Part shown: piece by piece, positions 1 through 12,600 of the stretch | Layout: every line of letters begins with the position of its first letter | How positions within the stretch are numbered: the stretch's first letter is position 1 | Assembly (NCBI GenBank): GCA_026874595.1 | Contig: CM049309.1 | Coordinates: forward strand, 7,152,576-7,216,575 | Length of the DNA: 64,000 nucleotides | Direction of reading: 5' to 3' | DNA from: Sipunculus nudus | Taxonomy: Eukaryota; Annelida; Sipuncula; Golfingiida; Sipunculidae | The notes under the pieces: generated by a model | What the model was told of the DNA's origin: nothing | The model's input: only the letters and a program-made list of their open reading frames with translations | The model's database searches: none | Position numbers and translations under genes: made by a program

Positions 1-1403
1 ATGGCAGCTGTATCACCTATGTAGTCTTAATTTGAAAAAAAAATTGTATGCAGTTGTCTTTACTGTAAGGCCTTCATACAAAAATTTATATTTTGAATAA
101 TTAGTGATTGATCTTATGACAGATCCATTAAAACCACATGAAACTTAAAAAAAAAAGGATAGATTCATTATCTGAGGAATTAAGTTTATAGTGTTGATGT
201 GAAAATTAAGTCTCAGATTGTGTAAAATATTATACTTATGTACAGTTTAAAAAAAAAGTTGACCCATCTTCATTATATAATGTGCAGAAACACTGCCAGT
301 TTGCATGTCTAAGGCGATCAACCAGGACTTGAGCCTGTTTAAATGATATCTGGGTCCTAAGCTATAACAGAAGTCTAAAATTTATGGGATTGAATTGGAA
401 ATGCTATAAGTGATAAGTTTTCAGGAATATCAACTGGTCATTTAATGTTTCTGTATTGACTAGAGAAAACTGAGGTCAGTAGTCATTTAATAAGCTAGCA
501 AAATCAGATATCCCAGGGAAACAGATTCTGGGTACATGATCTGTGGAGGATAAATCCAGTAAACAATAGATGCTGTCTACAGCTGAAGGCAGCCTGCATT
601 GATGCTGGCATGTGGTCTGATCCTGACCAGTGCTGGACAGACTGCAGAAGCATGCTGTAACAGTCAGGAAGCCTGGCAGGCCAGCACGCTCCAATAACAA
701 ACACACTGCACCCACTTGTTTAGATATGTCCTTGTTACACCATACCACCATGTCATAGATCCTGCTCCGGGAATTCTCTGTAGATATCATGAAAAATGTG
801 TATTCACCTGAGAACAGTGATTGGTCTGTTATACCAAATATTCAAAAATAGGTGTAATATCCAGTGTTGCATGATGTACGTTGTATACACAGGCCTCGGT
901 TCAGGTGTTAGTAAGGTGTATCCATTAGTATATTGAGCACATACATTTTCCAGAAGCAGGTCCTTTCTGCATACACAGGTATGGTGTATGCCTTCCATAC
1001 ATTTCATCTATCCTGAATTTTATATTTGTAACATCTAGGTCTCCTCATCAATGATATATATATATAGATTATTTTTCTATCTGAATCATAGGTCCAGTTC
1101 ACAAGTTATGAGGAATTTGTTGTTGATGAAGCATTGTACAAGAGAGCATCTGATCCATAGCCATATTTAGTAAATTCTTTTGTAGTTGACCTCTGAACTG
1201 TTTTACAATTGTGATGTATCAGCATATATTTAAATACAGTATGAATCCTGCACTTTGATGTAGTTTAATTTCTTAATTCCAGGTTTCTGCTGTAAGAGTT
1301 GACTAGAGAACACAGAGAATTTCTCGCAGCGTTCTATGATAAATCCTGGGGTTTCCCAAGAACTGTCAGTTTGATGTAGTATTCACTTGTTAACTCCAGA
1401 TTT

Positions 1404-2292
1404 CAGCTGGATACTGTATCTGTGTGACGGCAGGGTTTATTTGTTGATTTCAGGTCTTCGCTTGAGTCATGTAGTCAGAAGACTATCAGTAGTGCTGGTA
1501 CATGGTGTCAGCGATGGCTGTGTACTAGCTGTGTCATTCTGTTGATGTATGAAGCAACTCCCCAGTGTCTGTGGTTATGTAGGCAGTTTGTTCAATGAGG
1601 AACACATAAATACAGTAAGAATCCCAGCTGTTGAGAGCTTGCTGTACAGCTGTAGAGTAGACCTACTGCCAGTAGTGGCCATGTGTGCCAGCTCCACCAG
1701 CTGGCCATGGTCAAATCCTTGTGTTCAAGTACAGACACACAGCTGTGCTATCATACATACACACTGGTACAGGTGAGATTTACTACTTGTATAATACAGG
1801 TGACTGAGCCAAATAAAACACACCAGCACTGGCCTGTTAATGAAATCTACAGGTGTGCTGTTGTTCAGTTGACACCTGGGCTGAGAGATAGTCCAGCCGC
1901 TGTAGTAGGTATTTGAATGAACATCTTTATATCATGTTAGTAAAAGGATAGGGCAATAACACAGCTGGGACCTCATAAGTTGCTTGCAGTATATTATGCA
2001 GGTGTAACTTAGTTACAGGTGTGAAGGTCATCAGGTGCATTGTTCAGGTGCTGCTGCTGCTGTTTGAGGGTGCTGCTGGCCCCTTCAGGGACAGCAAGGT
2101 CCTTATCACCACCTCCAGTCAATGGAGGACTGCTTTGTCAACAGGTGGGGTAGACTGGTTACCAGCTGTCAGCTTCCCTGTGCCAGCCTTTCAGACCTGC
2201 AGTACATACTATCTCAGCACCAGTCAATGGTTAGACAGAAGCAGTCTTGCCAGCATCAGACCTTATCTTGCTGCTCTCAACCTGACCACCTG
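1404..2292. promoter_or_regulatory. Dense cluster of GC-core E-boxes (candidate enhancer)
   Basis: I count 17 sites of the form CAGCTG or CAGGTG/CACCTG. CAGCTG starts at 1404, 1625, 1647, 1698, 1740, 1962 and 2163. CAGGTG starts at 1770, 1797, 1850, 1999, 2016, 2032, 2045 and 2142. CACCTG starts at 1873 and 2287. Under equal base use these hexamers would be expected less than once in this length. The sites match the preferred binding sites of E-protein homodimers and heterodimers, and CAGGTG is also the Snail/ZEB site. CAGGTG is strongly biased to the + strand, and several copies share a TACAGGTG core, so decay of a simple repeat is an alternative origin. Confidence 0.55.
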
Positions 2293-3795
2293 TTTACCTG
2301 AGCTGCTGTCTAGACTTATTACAGCACATGATTCTTATTGAAACAGCAAGCAGGCTGACTTTCTGGATATCACATTCCAGTATTTATTGTCCCCTAAACC
2401 AAAAGCTACTGGTAGTGTGTATACACTTAATATACAATATACTGTTTATAGAGAGAAGTCTATTTCTGTATGTTGGCCACATTGCTATTCTCATTGATTG
2501 CAGGTTCATACACTTTCATTCCTATTTGCAGTTGCTCTTATGGTGTTCCAGTGATGAGTAAGTCCAGGGAAATGAACATGCAGATCTTGATTTCCATATA
2601 TTTAGAAGCAATTGTAATTTATGCAGTTCATACATTTTCCAATCCATTTAATTTTTTTAGCTGTAAAATACAGCAATAAGCATCCAGAAATATATGTGTA
2701 ATGACTGGAAGAAATGATGCATATGATGATGCATCATGGTGCTGAGGGGTTGATGCTGAGATACTATGGCAATAGCATTTTGATATTATACACAAATCAT
2801 TTGCATATACCGAGGCAGGATTGACATTGGTGTAAAGATACCCAAAATTGTAGGTATTGTATTCATTTTAAAAATTAAAATAGACAGTTTATTTAGAAAA
2901 AAAGAACAAATTATACAGTGCATTTGAGCCACTGGTAAGAAAAATCATAAGAATTAACAGCATTTTTAAGAATTTATTTTGATATTTAAGATTTTGATGC
3001 AGTTAATTGCTGCTATACATAAAATGATGTGTCAGTTGATGTATGAAGAGCTTAGTCAACTGAAAACTATAAAGCTAGTTCTAGACAAGTCCTTCCTGGG
3101 TGGGGTGAGGACACACGTTTTACCTTTATGAAGGGAAGTACATTGGGATACAGATGTGAGCGGTTCCCACAGTTGACAGTTCAGCCCTAAGGTTCAAGGG
3201 GAAACCAACCAGAAAGAAAGGTGATGGGCTCTGCTGCCGCATCCCAGCAATCAGAAGCAGATGTTGTGGCTGCAGCAGTCAGTTCCCAGGCTGGCTGCAT
3301 GGGTGCTGCGCTCTTTTCTTAGTAACTTTGATGTAGAACTATGACCAGTCCTTGTTTGTTCTGACAGGCCCCTTAAATGGCCTTGGTTGTATTATAGGAC
3401 CTCATGTTCCCAGAATGTTTGCCATAGATAATATTACTTCAAGGACTGAATGCTTAAAATATTTTTAAGAAATATTATGGAATATTCCTGATTTGATCGT
3501 GGGCCTTGTTATTGAATTTTTGAAGTCTTCATAATTGACCATCTACAGATTCTTAAATAATGAAACTTACATAAGTAAAAATTGATTCCATCAGATTGCC
3601 TGCAGCTAGTGCAGGTTATTTTAAAGATGAATATTTGTGAAATTATGACACCAGTGTGTAACTGGTGAAATATTGTTTAATAAAAATCAGTGCTGATACT
3701 TTTTGGCAGAAGTAACATTGTAGTAATTTACATAAAAAAAAATGCACACTTGAATTGGGTTATGGCTGGTTCATTTCCTATTTTCCATGCTGCAT

Positions 3796-3810
3796 CCCCC
3801 CCCCCCCCCC
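3796..3810 (+). repeat. Poly-C tract (15 C)
   Basis: Uninterrupted run of 15 C in AT-rich DNA, directly followed by TCTAGA. It is one of seven G/C homopolymers of 12 or more in this window. Confidence 0.9.
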
Positions 3811-4039
3811 TCTAGATTCAGATAAGATTAATTTATAAGTCCTCAGAAGTACCTTTAATTAAATAGAAAAAAACAAAAGGTGATACATAAAATAAGAATG
3901 TTTATTAAAGTGCTGAATCGGCTGACTGCGTCACTAGACCTGGACTCTTTAAAGAGCTGGTCTTTTTTAGGTAATGCTTTAATTGCTTGCTGTGACATGA
4001 GTTTAGAAGAAAAACTAATCTATTGTTTCTGCATTGAGT

Positions 4040-4195
4040 CAGCTGCAGGGGGACATGTCCAGCTGTACTTGTGACAGGCCCTGAAGCCCACTGCCACTGC
4101 AGCGCTGCAGCACTAGCCTGCTACCAGCTGCTGACAGGAACAGGGGAACGACAGCCCCACCTGTAAGGAGTTCCAACTCTTGGCGGGCTCACCTG
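4040..4195. promoter_or_regulatory. Second E-box cluster
   Basis: CAGCTG at 4040, 4060 and 4135 and CACCTG at 4158 and 4190 fall within 156 bp of a GC-rich island in AT-rich surroundings. This may be an E-protein-responsive element. Function is inferred only from motif density. Confidence 0.35.
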
Positions 4196-5716
4196 GAATC
4201 TGTCAAGTGGCTCTGTATCAGAATTCCATCAGCGCTGCATTGTAATGGACCTTCCTATCAGGCGATTGTGCTTTCCCCGTTTCCTCTGTCATCCCCTCCA
4301 TTTATTATTCTGCCGTTTGGTGTTTAGGAACTGATTTAATTGCAGGTTTTTTAAATATCAACTGCTAAAATTGTGTCAGCAAATATAGATAATAGTGGCT
4401 CTGAGGTATAAACATATGGCACTGATAACAATTTATCATTGACAGATACAGAAGTTATACTTTTAAATAATTTAAGGTCTTGTCATTTTTGTTCCATTAG
4501 AATTGTAGGAAGTTTTCACAATTTAAAGAAAATTTTTAAAAGAAATGTACCATATGCTTCAAGAAATTATTAATATTTGAAATCGACAACTATCTGAAAA
4601 GAAAATTTGAAATAATAAAGAATTAATACTAGAACTGTAGCTGGAGCCAACTACTACCTCCGCCAGGATGTAAAATTAAACTTCTCTTGTGTTCCTGTGA
4701 ACTATGTGTTATGTTTCACAAGCCTTGTAAGCTCTGGAACAAAGCTAGTCCAAAATACTAATGAATAGTTCCACAATTAAAAAGAATCATTTGAATTAAA
4801 AAATATATATATTACAGTGATTCAGATTACCTCAAAACTTAAATGAATTTCTTTGTTGTTACCTTAAGAGGCATGGCCTCTGCAAAATTCCATAAAGATT
4901 GGTTCAGAACTCCTTGCATAATGTTGCCAACAGACAGACCAACCAACCAGGGGGAAAATGCAATACCTTGCCATTTGGAAAAGGGATAATACATGATCAA
5001 TTCATATTTCTTTTGTTGTGACATATCAACAGTGCATTATAGATCTCTCTTGAAGCCATATGAAAGTACTGCTTGGCTGAACTGGATTCTGGAAAAATAA
5101 CACCTGCCTTCATTTCAGCTACTGTAGCAGTAATCAGACTTTGTGACTGATGAATATATTGTTCTCAGCAGGGGTGACACAGAACTAGATTGCACCTTTC
5201 TAGGACCTGGGCTGATTCTGTATATGCACAACAGCATGGAGTACCATCTCAGAGAGCTGTACAGCTTGTCTAGACACTTAGAACCAGTCCAGACCACACC
5301 TGTGTACCTCCCAGCATATTCTGTAACAGCATCAACAGGCGTTACATTGGCTGTCCTGTGTCTGCCCAGGGTTGTACTGTGGAATCCCCATTAACTACCT
5401 GTGATATTACCGACAATCTGAAGGTTACCTTGAAGAATTAATAAGACCCTGTCATACTTTGACATTTTGCAACTGCTAACAGTATGGGCAGATAGTTTAA
5501 GATATTTATAAATGTTGTTTACAAGGATTTAGAATGGCACTTGTTTTAACAGTTTAAGCATTAGAATCTTGAGTTGGAGGGTCTGGTTTGACACCCAGAA
5601 AATAGGTGCACAGTGAAATTTATATTTGGTCTGAGATATGCAGTGGTGTGAATGTCACCATGACCTTTTTTCCCCATTCAGTGTGCAGAAAACCTTAGTT
5701 CCTGCTGGTTTTATCA

Positions 5717-5744
5717 TGACGTCATGAATGAGTTAATGACGTCA
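5717..5744. promoter_or_regulatory. Tandem perfect CRE sites
   Basis: The palindromic octamer TGACGTCA occurs at 5717-5724 and again at 5737-5744. Start-to-start spacing is 20 bp, about two helical turns, so both sites lie on nearly the same face of the DNA. TGACGTCA is the consensus of CREB/ATF bZIP factors. It lies about 0.9 kb upstream of the candidate alternative first exon at 6660. Confidence 0.5.
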
Positions 5745-6659
5745 CTGACATGTGGTCCACACACCATACTTTTCAACTGATGAATATACTGGAATGAAAA
5801 ATGTTGCCGTTTGCTGAGATTCTACCCTTTTTCAACTGTTAATACATATACATGTTTCTTCTTCTTATAGTTATCATCTTCAAAATCGTGATTTTAAACT
5901 CAAAACATCTATTTTGAACTTTGTTAAACTATATGTGATCTGTGTTTCATGCTTTTTATTGACTACTCTTTTGTTATGACCTACCTAGTCATTGAGGAAT
6001 GACTGAAATATATGTAGCTCTTAGGACTCCCCTTTGCACTGCAGATGCATTCCTGATGCTTATTCTAGAACATTACATACAGAAGTGTTCTACCATCCAT
6101 TCATACTTTTTTAAATGATATGTTTCATGGAAAAATTTCGTATTTTTTCATGAAATTCAGTGTTGTGCTACCAACATTTATGATTCTTGAGAACTTGGCT
6201 GTTAATCGATGTATATTTGCATGAAGATGATTAACTGTAGGCCTGGTGCTGTACTGGGGGACAGCAAGAGCAGCTTAACCCTTAAGTCCTGCCTGATACA
6301 GCCTATGTTTATCCTTTTAGTGTGTATTTTTTATAGTGTGTTTTTACTGCTGAAGAAGCAATGTTATGTACATGCTGTTGATAAATGGTTTTCAGCCTGC
6401 CTGATTGAAGGGTAGGTCATTGTGTGACAGAAGCACTGGTATAATCAGTTTGCCTCGACAAATGGTTTCCTGGCTGAAGTAGAGGTAAAAACCTCTCGGC
6501 CACCTCTAGCTATAACGAAGTGGATTAGCCGTAAGCAGGCATGTACTTGTTCCATCTTGTGTGACGGTATCATATATCCTAGTTCACCTAATGTAAAGCC
6601 TTTGTCAGAATAAAACCTGGGGAGAATATGTTCCAATAGAGGTTCGGAGCGACCGAACA

Positions 6660-6692
6660 ATGGATTTAGATGATAAAAACATGCAAGAACAG
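6660..6692 (+). CDS. Candidate alternative first coding exon of the E-protein gene (short isoform N-terminus)
   Basis: An ATG in strong Kozak context (ACAATGG) opens 11 codons, MDLDDKNMQEQ, ending at a consensus donor CAG|GTATGT in phase 0. An in-frame TAA lies upstream at 6594. The next identified exon (17406) starts in phase 0 with VYSPG. In vertebrate TCF4 and TCF12, as I recall them, the short isoforms use an intronic promoter whose small first exon splices to exactly this VYxPS exon. Joining here gives a 498-residue protein against about 511 for TCF4-A. The 11 residues do not resemble the vertebrate short N-terminus, and an ATG plus donor can arise by chance. This is therefore a positional and phase argument, not proof. 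Other start exons may exist in or before the window. Confidence 0.35.
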
Positions 6693-9600
6693 GTATGTAA
6701 AATAATGCCAGAAAGTGGACCTGGAAATTTTCTCTGACGGTCAGGTGCTTTTAATATCCAGGCTTTGTGTCATTCACAACTTTTAGCAGGGAGACCATTG
6801 ACCTTGTTAGAATTGTCATTGTAGTTGTGATCAATGGGTGTGTCCATCAAATCAACCCCCGTTTTGTGAATTTGTATTTTTGCCCCCAGATGTTAAGAAA
6901 TATGAAAAGGAACATCTTTGAAGACATTCATGGATTTTCAGCATTAGGGTAATTGACTTTTGTGCCGCCATAGGAATTTTGTCTTTTTCCTTTTATACAA
7001 AGGGCTTGTATTTTATTTGTTTTATTGTATTTTGTTCTGGGAAGATTGAGTGGCCAAACATTTTCATAGTTGCATTACACTTAAAGTGAACAACTTTATG
7101 GAAGCCTCCAGGCTTGAACAGAAAAAATAAATCAATGGAAAATGTGTAAAAAGCTATTTAATCCCCATTCATAAACAATGTGAAGAAAGATATCTTCTGA
7201 GAAAATTTTATATTTAAATAACTTTGAAGTTGAGAAGCTGAATATTTTATGATATTGACATGAGATGAGGATAGATTTTACCTACGTTGTCATCTGAGAA
7301 ACGTTTGTATTGTAAATGCAGACTACCAAAGAATAAATAACTGTGGCAGCAGGGTTGTTCAGGAAATCACTGTCACAGCTGTTGGGTAACTCAATACAGT
7401 AAATGTGAGGATCCACCATTTTGTAATTGAAACTTCCGGAGTAACTGCTTCAGCCTCTTGTGTCCTGCATGGGTGAAGGGATTTAGAGGAATAAAGTAAT
7501 CCTCTCTCTCTAAACAGAGCACCAGCAGTAAACGATTTTAATGTGAGGACCTTGCACATGCTTCACCCCTGAGTCTGGTAGCTTGGTGTGTGGCTGTTTG
7601 GGTAAGAAAGACCAGACGTTTTAGTCGGGAATCACCCAAGTGTTATGTTTATACGTTGAAATTAAGTCTTGTCCATCTGGGTCTGTGGTGGTAGATGTTT
7701 ATTTCTAACCCTTGTTTGTTTAGAAAGAGTTTTGGAAAAAAACTGACACTGGAGATAAAGAGGTCAAATTCTGATCAGATGTTAGATAGTTGAACCGAAG
7801 TTGGTGACAGTTTGAAGAGGAAAAAGAGATAAACTTTGATAGAATAGAAGTTGAGTAAGTTTAGGCTTATTGGTGGTTATGTTGCAATCCTGCATGATTC
7901 AATGTCTGCAGGATGATACAGTCCTGGAGGTTCACTTAGCTATGACACAAACTCGGATACCACGTGGCTTGAATCACCGACACCAGGGGCTCATGGGATT
8001 GACGGCTTATCTTATGCAGCAAATAAAATGAACTACACAGAGCTGTCACTTGTCTCATTAAACAACATATCCTGAACATACAAAGAACAAGATGCTTCCT
8101 GCACATGTGTCTGTCATAAAAAAATCAAGATTCTCTCGTAGTACTTTAGTCAGTCTCGGTGCAAAGGTGTATTTTACACCCCTGTAAACATTCTCCCTTC
8201 CGTTTGCTAATTAGTCATATATGGGTTTTAGAACACAAATGAAAATTATAGTATTTGCATAAAATTTACTCACAAATGTATATTAAAAATGTTTTCATCT
8301 TTACAGTATTAAGTTTTTGTATTACTGTTAGACTATATGATATTGGTTTTGAGGAAATTAAATGCAAATATATCCCACATATTCAGATAAGGAAAACATT
8401 GGATGCTACATGGTTACTGCCATTTAAAAATTATTCAGGAAAATACAGATATCAGTCGCAGGGATGACAATAAAAAAGGATATGAATTGAGTACGGGACT
8501 GTAATCATAGGCAGATTCACTACGCTTCCTCATCCAGTTAAAATTTATACAAAATTTAAGGAAAGGATAGGTTGTATTTAATTGCACATCCTCTGGATGA
8601 TAACATGATAATTTATGGTATCACGATTTTGGGAAGTTTATGGTAGGGCAGCTTACCGGAGGAGACTGACAGGAAGAATGACTCACGGGCCACAGAGCAT
8701 CTTCCCACGTTATCACCATTGACTTGATGAGCAGGCACAGAGAAGAGTTGGGTTGTTTTTTTGTGTTGAACTGGGGTAATGGCTTTTGTTTGAGGTGTAT
8801 AAAACGGGGGAGGAGGTGCTGTTCCAGAGGCCGAGGGCGCATCCTGTATATGTTTCAGGCTCAATCAGAGCCGAGCTGGGGCTGATGTGATCCAGATGCG
8901 TGGCTCACTACTTGAGTATGTTTGCTGGTGATTTGGAAGGAAGATAGATGGTTGCAGGCCCGGCCGTGATTCCACCAGGCAGTAGCCCGGCTCATTACGG
9001 GATTTATTAGCTGTACTACCCTATGTTACCATGCCCCGACCTTCCATACTCCCCTGTGCACACTAAATAGACCTTGCTTTTATATTAGGTTCTACCCCTG
9101 TGTACTGACCTTCTCAAACTACATAGACCATCAGAGAGGGTGGTCCATGTTTGGATCAATTACTGAAAAAATTCTGTTGGAAAAATTTCCATCTGGCATT
9201 AACCTTTATCATTAAATCAGCATTACTTGAAAATTTATGAAGAAAAAAAATGGTAACATGTCTTATATAAATCATTTTGAACTCTAAGAATAGCATTTTT
9301 ATTGCCTGTTCAAAAATTATATCACTGGCCATAGAAATGTTAAAATAAAAATAGAAATGATGAAATAATAGAAATGATAAAATACTAATAGAAATGATGG
9401 TAATACAATATGTGTGTGTATTGGTAGTATCAATTATTGATGACCTTAAGTCAGGACATGTGGAACATAATTACATGGTAATTGTAGAAGTCATAATAAG
9501 CTTTGTGCCTGGCATGTGCCCTGTGTGTATAATTATTTCACCAGCTTGAAGTTATGTGAGTAATACACTACAGATGTTTCGTGGAATGCGCTGAGGCAGC

Positions 9601-12600
9601 AGAGAAAATAACAAGGATCAACCAGTAAGCAGTACCTTTAACACAGACAGCAGCTCGGTGGGATTAGTGAGCCCTGCCACAGGTGGGGGACATACCCTAC
9701 CCCAGCTCACCCTAAACAAACAGGCTGCGAACTACCAGCACCTGCAGAGTTCTCATATAATATGTATCAGCAAGATGAGCGTCAGGCTGCAGGTATTACA
9801 CAGGTGTGACGATAAACATCTAGATCACGGACAGATTGTGGGGCACTAAATCCTAATGGTTTCTCTTAACTCCATTTCAGACGAATGTATAAAACTCGTT
9901 GGCTTTATCGAGATCAATTTCCACGGCATCTTAACCTGAAAGCTCCTCAGATACCAAATTTTTTTTTTGCTTAAAGGTTTCACTTTGTTATATAAACACC
10001 ACAAACCCACTCCAAGCAGTTTTCATCCCCTGTTGATTATACTTCTCCTTTGAAAGAAATGTTCTGAGATTTAATATTCTGTCGAGTTTAGCCTGTGCTG
10101 TATTGTAATTGAAAGAACTACTTTGAAGTTAATATTTTTATTTTATACCAAACTCTTAAAACTGTATACTTGTGTTATTATATACAAATCAATGGTAAAT
10201 GATAATTGCTTTTAAGAAAGTTGCTTAAATATCTCATGGAATAAAAAATCAAACTAATTAAGTTTACATAGAGTAAATTAAACTTTTTTAACTGTTGGTA
10301 AGTATTTGATCTTTGAATCTGACCAGGTTTGATTATAAGAGTGCAGATTACATGTCATTATGTAAGATGCTTGATTAATTTACCATGTCTTTTTCTTTAA
10401 GTGGTTGGATTATTAAATATTATTAATTGGAAAGTCTAATGAGTAAATATTATAAAAGTTAATTTTATTTGTTGAGGAGGACCTTGTGGTGCAAAAGGTT
10501 ATTATTCTGTTTAGTCAGTACCAGAAGGCTTTTGTACATTACTTACAGAATATTATGTTAAATTGAAATAAATAGACATACAATTTTTACCTAAAAAATG
10601 ACAACATACTGTTAAAATGATCTAATGATTAATTTTATCACAAAGTGAAGCATTTTTAAGGTGAAGTGTTTATTGTCCATGCTTATTATTTAATATTTTG
10701 AAACCGAAATAAATTGTGTTCACATGTAGTGAAAGTGTACAGAAATAATGGTATTAACCTCTCTTTGAGCACATGTTTGTAAATTTATGCAAATTCAGAC
10801 TTAAGAATTTCCTTAATTATGAATTAATAAATTATTATTTACAGTTGCAAGGTTAATGCTTCATCGCTTGAGATATCATTTAATATTTTGCAATAATTGG
10901 CAAATTGTTGTCATATAATTAATAATAATTAAAATAATCTCTCTTAATTAAGTACTTATTTCTAAAATGGGCAAGTCCAAACTTTTGATTTCCTTTCCGG
11001 AGCTTAGCACTGAAGGTAACGAGAACAAAAATTAATTAAAACGTCTGTAATGAGCAAAAGAAACCAGGCACTAGGAAGCTGTCAGTTACGTTGGAACGGG
11101 ACCCTATTGCTTTGTTTTCCCTGGAAAAAATAATCACTTTCAGACCAGCAGATTGAAAGGCCTTTGGAGCATGTGTTTTATGTAGTTTATTATTTATTAT
11201 TGCGAGGAGACTGAAGTGAAAGAGGTCAGGCACTCTTGGAGCTTTAAACATTATTGGGGAACCTTTTCTCGGGCGGGGAGAGGCCACAAGGTGTTTTTTT
11301 TTAATGCCATTCTTGATATCAGTAAATAGTAATGAGTGTTGTCTGCTTATTTCCTGCAGGTTGGCAGGTCATGCAAAAAGGCACATTAAAAGGTAGAGGT
11401 GGGAGCAAAAGGAAAACAGCAAACCAGACTAATTTCCAGGGAGGGTCTGCCAAATGGGCTATAAGCATTAGGAGGCAGGATTACTGTGTTTTAACCGCTG
11501 CCACCTTGACGACCCGCATGTCAGCCGGGTGACACGCCTTGCATGGCCTGTCTCAGCCTTGTCACCTGTCAGTTATTCGCAGGAAACGAACAGTCTCTGA
11601 TATGGTGCAATGTCAGGAAAAGAATTGCATCAATTTGTAGGCCTCCCAATCCCAATCAGAACCTACCTGTCCCGCCCTCCACCAAAAAAATCACGTCACC
11701 TATGAAAACAGACTGGTCCCCTGCTCACTTTTCATCTACATTTCCTCTTTAATATTAAAAAGCTGTCAAGGAAGTGTTTTTAATTGTTTTCTTGGGAGTT
11801 TTCCTTTTTCCAGATCCTGAAGTTAGATATTTTTTATTGTGACCTTGCTCCTAAAATCATTTGTTTTATTTTGCAAAGATATTTTTAGAAAAAAAAATTT
11901 GACAACTCATGCCAAATGGTAAATTGAGTATTTATCTGTAATTATTTATTTTCATTAATTATTAACTATATGGATATTTGACAATGTATTTTATGATAAT
12001 TCAACACAATTTTAAAGAAACCTATTTATGGATATTCAAAGATAAACTACAACTAATTTTGAGCATAGTTTGAATTTCATTTATTTTATATTTGATATGG
12101 TTATATTCACCATTAATGTATCTTGTTGTACGTGATGTTTAAATCCAGTAAGTAAGTCTGCCTTTGAGAGCAGTAAACCTTGTATCGCGCAAGGTCAGTC
12201 AAGACAAAAGAAATGGGTCAAAAAAATGCAAGCAGCTTGTCTGCTTTTTTGCTTTACATCAGAGAAGGGAACAATAGCTCAGCAGTCATTTGCTTAACAT
12301 ATCTATAAACTTTATTGCCAGAGCAGTTCTATATACAGCAAGAAAACTGCAGCCATTAAATGAAGTTCAAGCTGCTTTTGCTAATTGGTCATTGTAGGAC
12401 AAGCTGATTTATCCTAAGGTTTGACGGCACTTTGATTTGGACATAACAGGGGTGTGGACTGTTGCCTTTTTGCGCCTCTGCTCTTGGCCGTAACCCCAGC
12501 TGTCTCCTCATTTTGATTACCAAAAAACTCCAAAAACACAGGTGGAACGCGGATTGGCAGCGAGTGATAAAGTTTCATATGTCTCTTAAGCCCTGCTGTC

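Larger units (their letters stand above)
1..6659. other. 5' non-coding region (intron or upstream sequence)
   Basis: AT-rich DNA with no coding exon I can support. All open frames here are short, lack flanking splice signals with consistent phase, and resemble no family. Moderately GC-rich islands at about 2020-2340, 3060-3330 and 4030-4340 stand out. The first and third are packed with E-boxes. Two perfect CRE octamers lie at 5717 and 5737. A 15-base C run lies at 3796-3810. If the E-protein gene has the vertebrate layout, this is the long intron upstream of the short-isoform promoter, so the islands are candidate enhancers. Confidence 0.5.

Noticed and set aside
2021-2341. 106-codon open frame on the + strand
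   Set aside because: It coincides with the E-box-rich GC island and resembles no protein family. The open frame is probably a by-product of base composition.
2726-2737. 12-bp palindrome ATGATGCATCAT
   Set aside because: Perfect but short, in a run of GATGAT-like sequence, and with no other supporting context.
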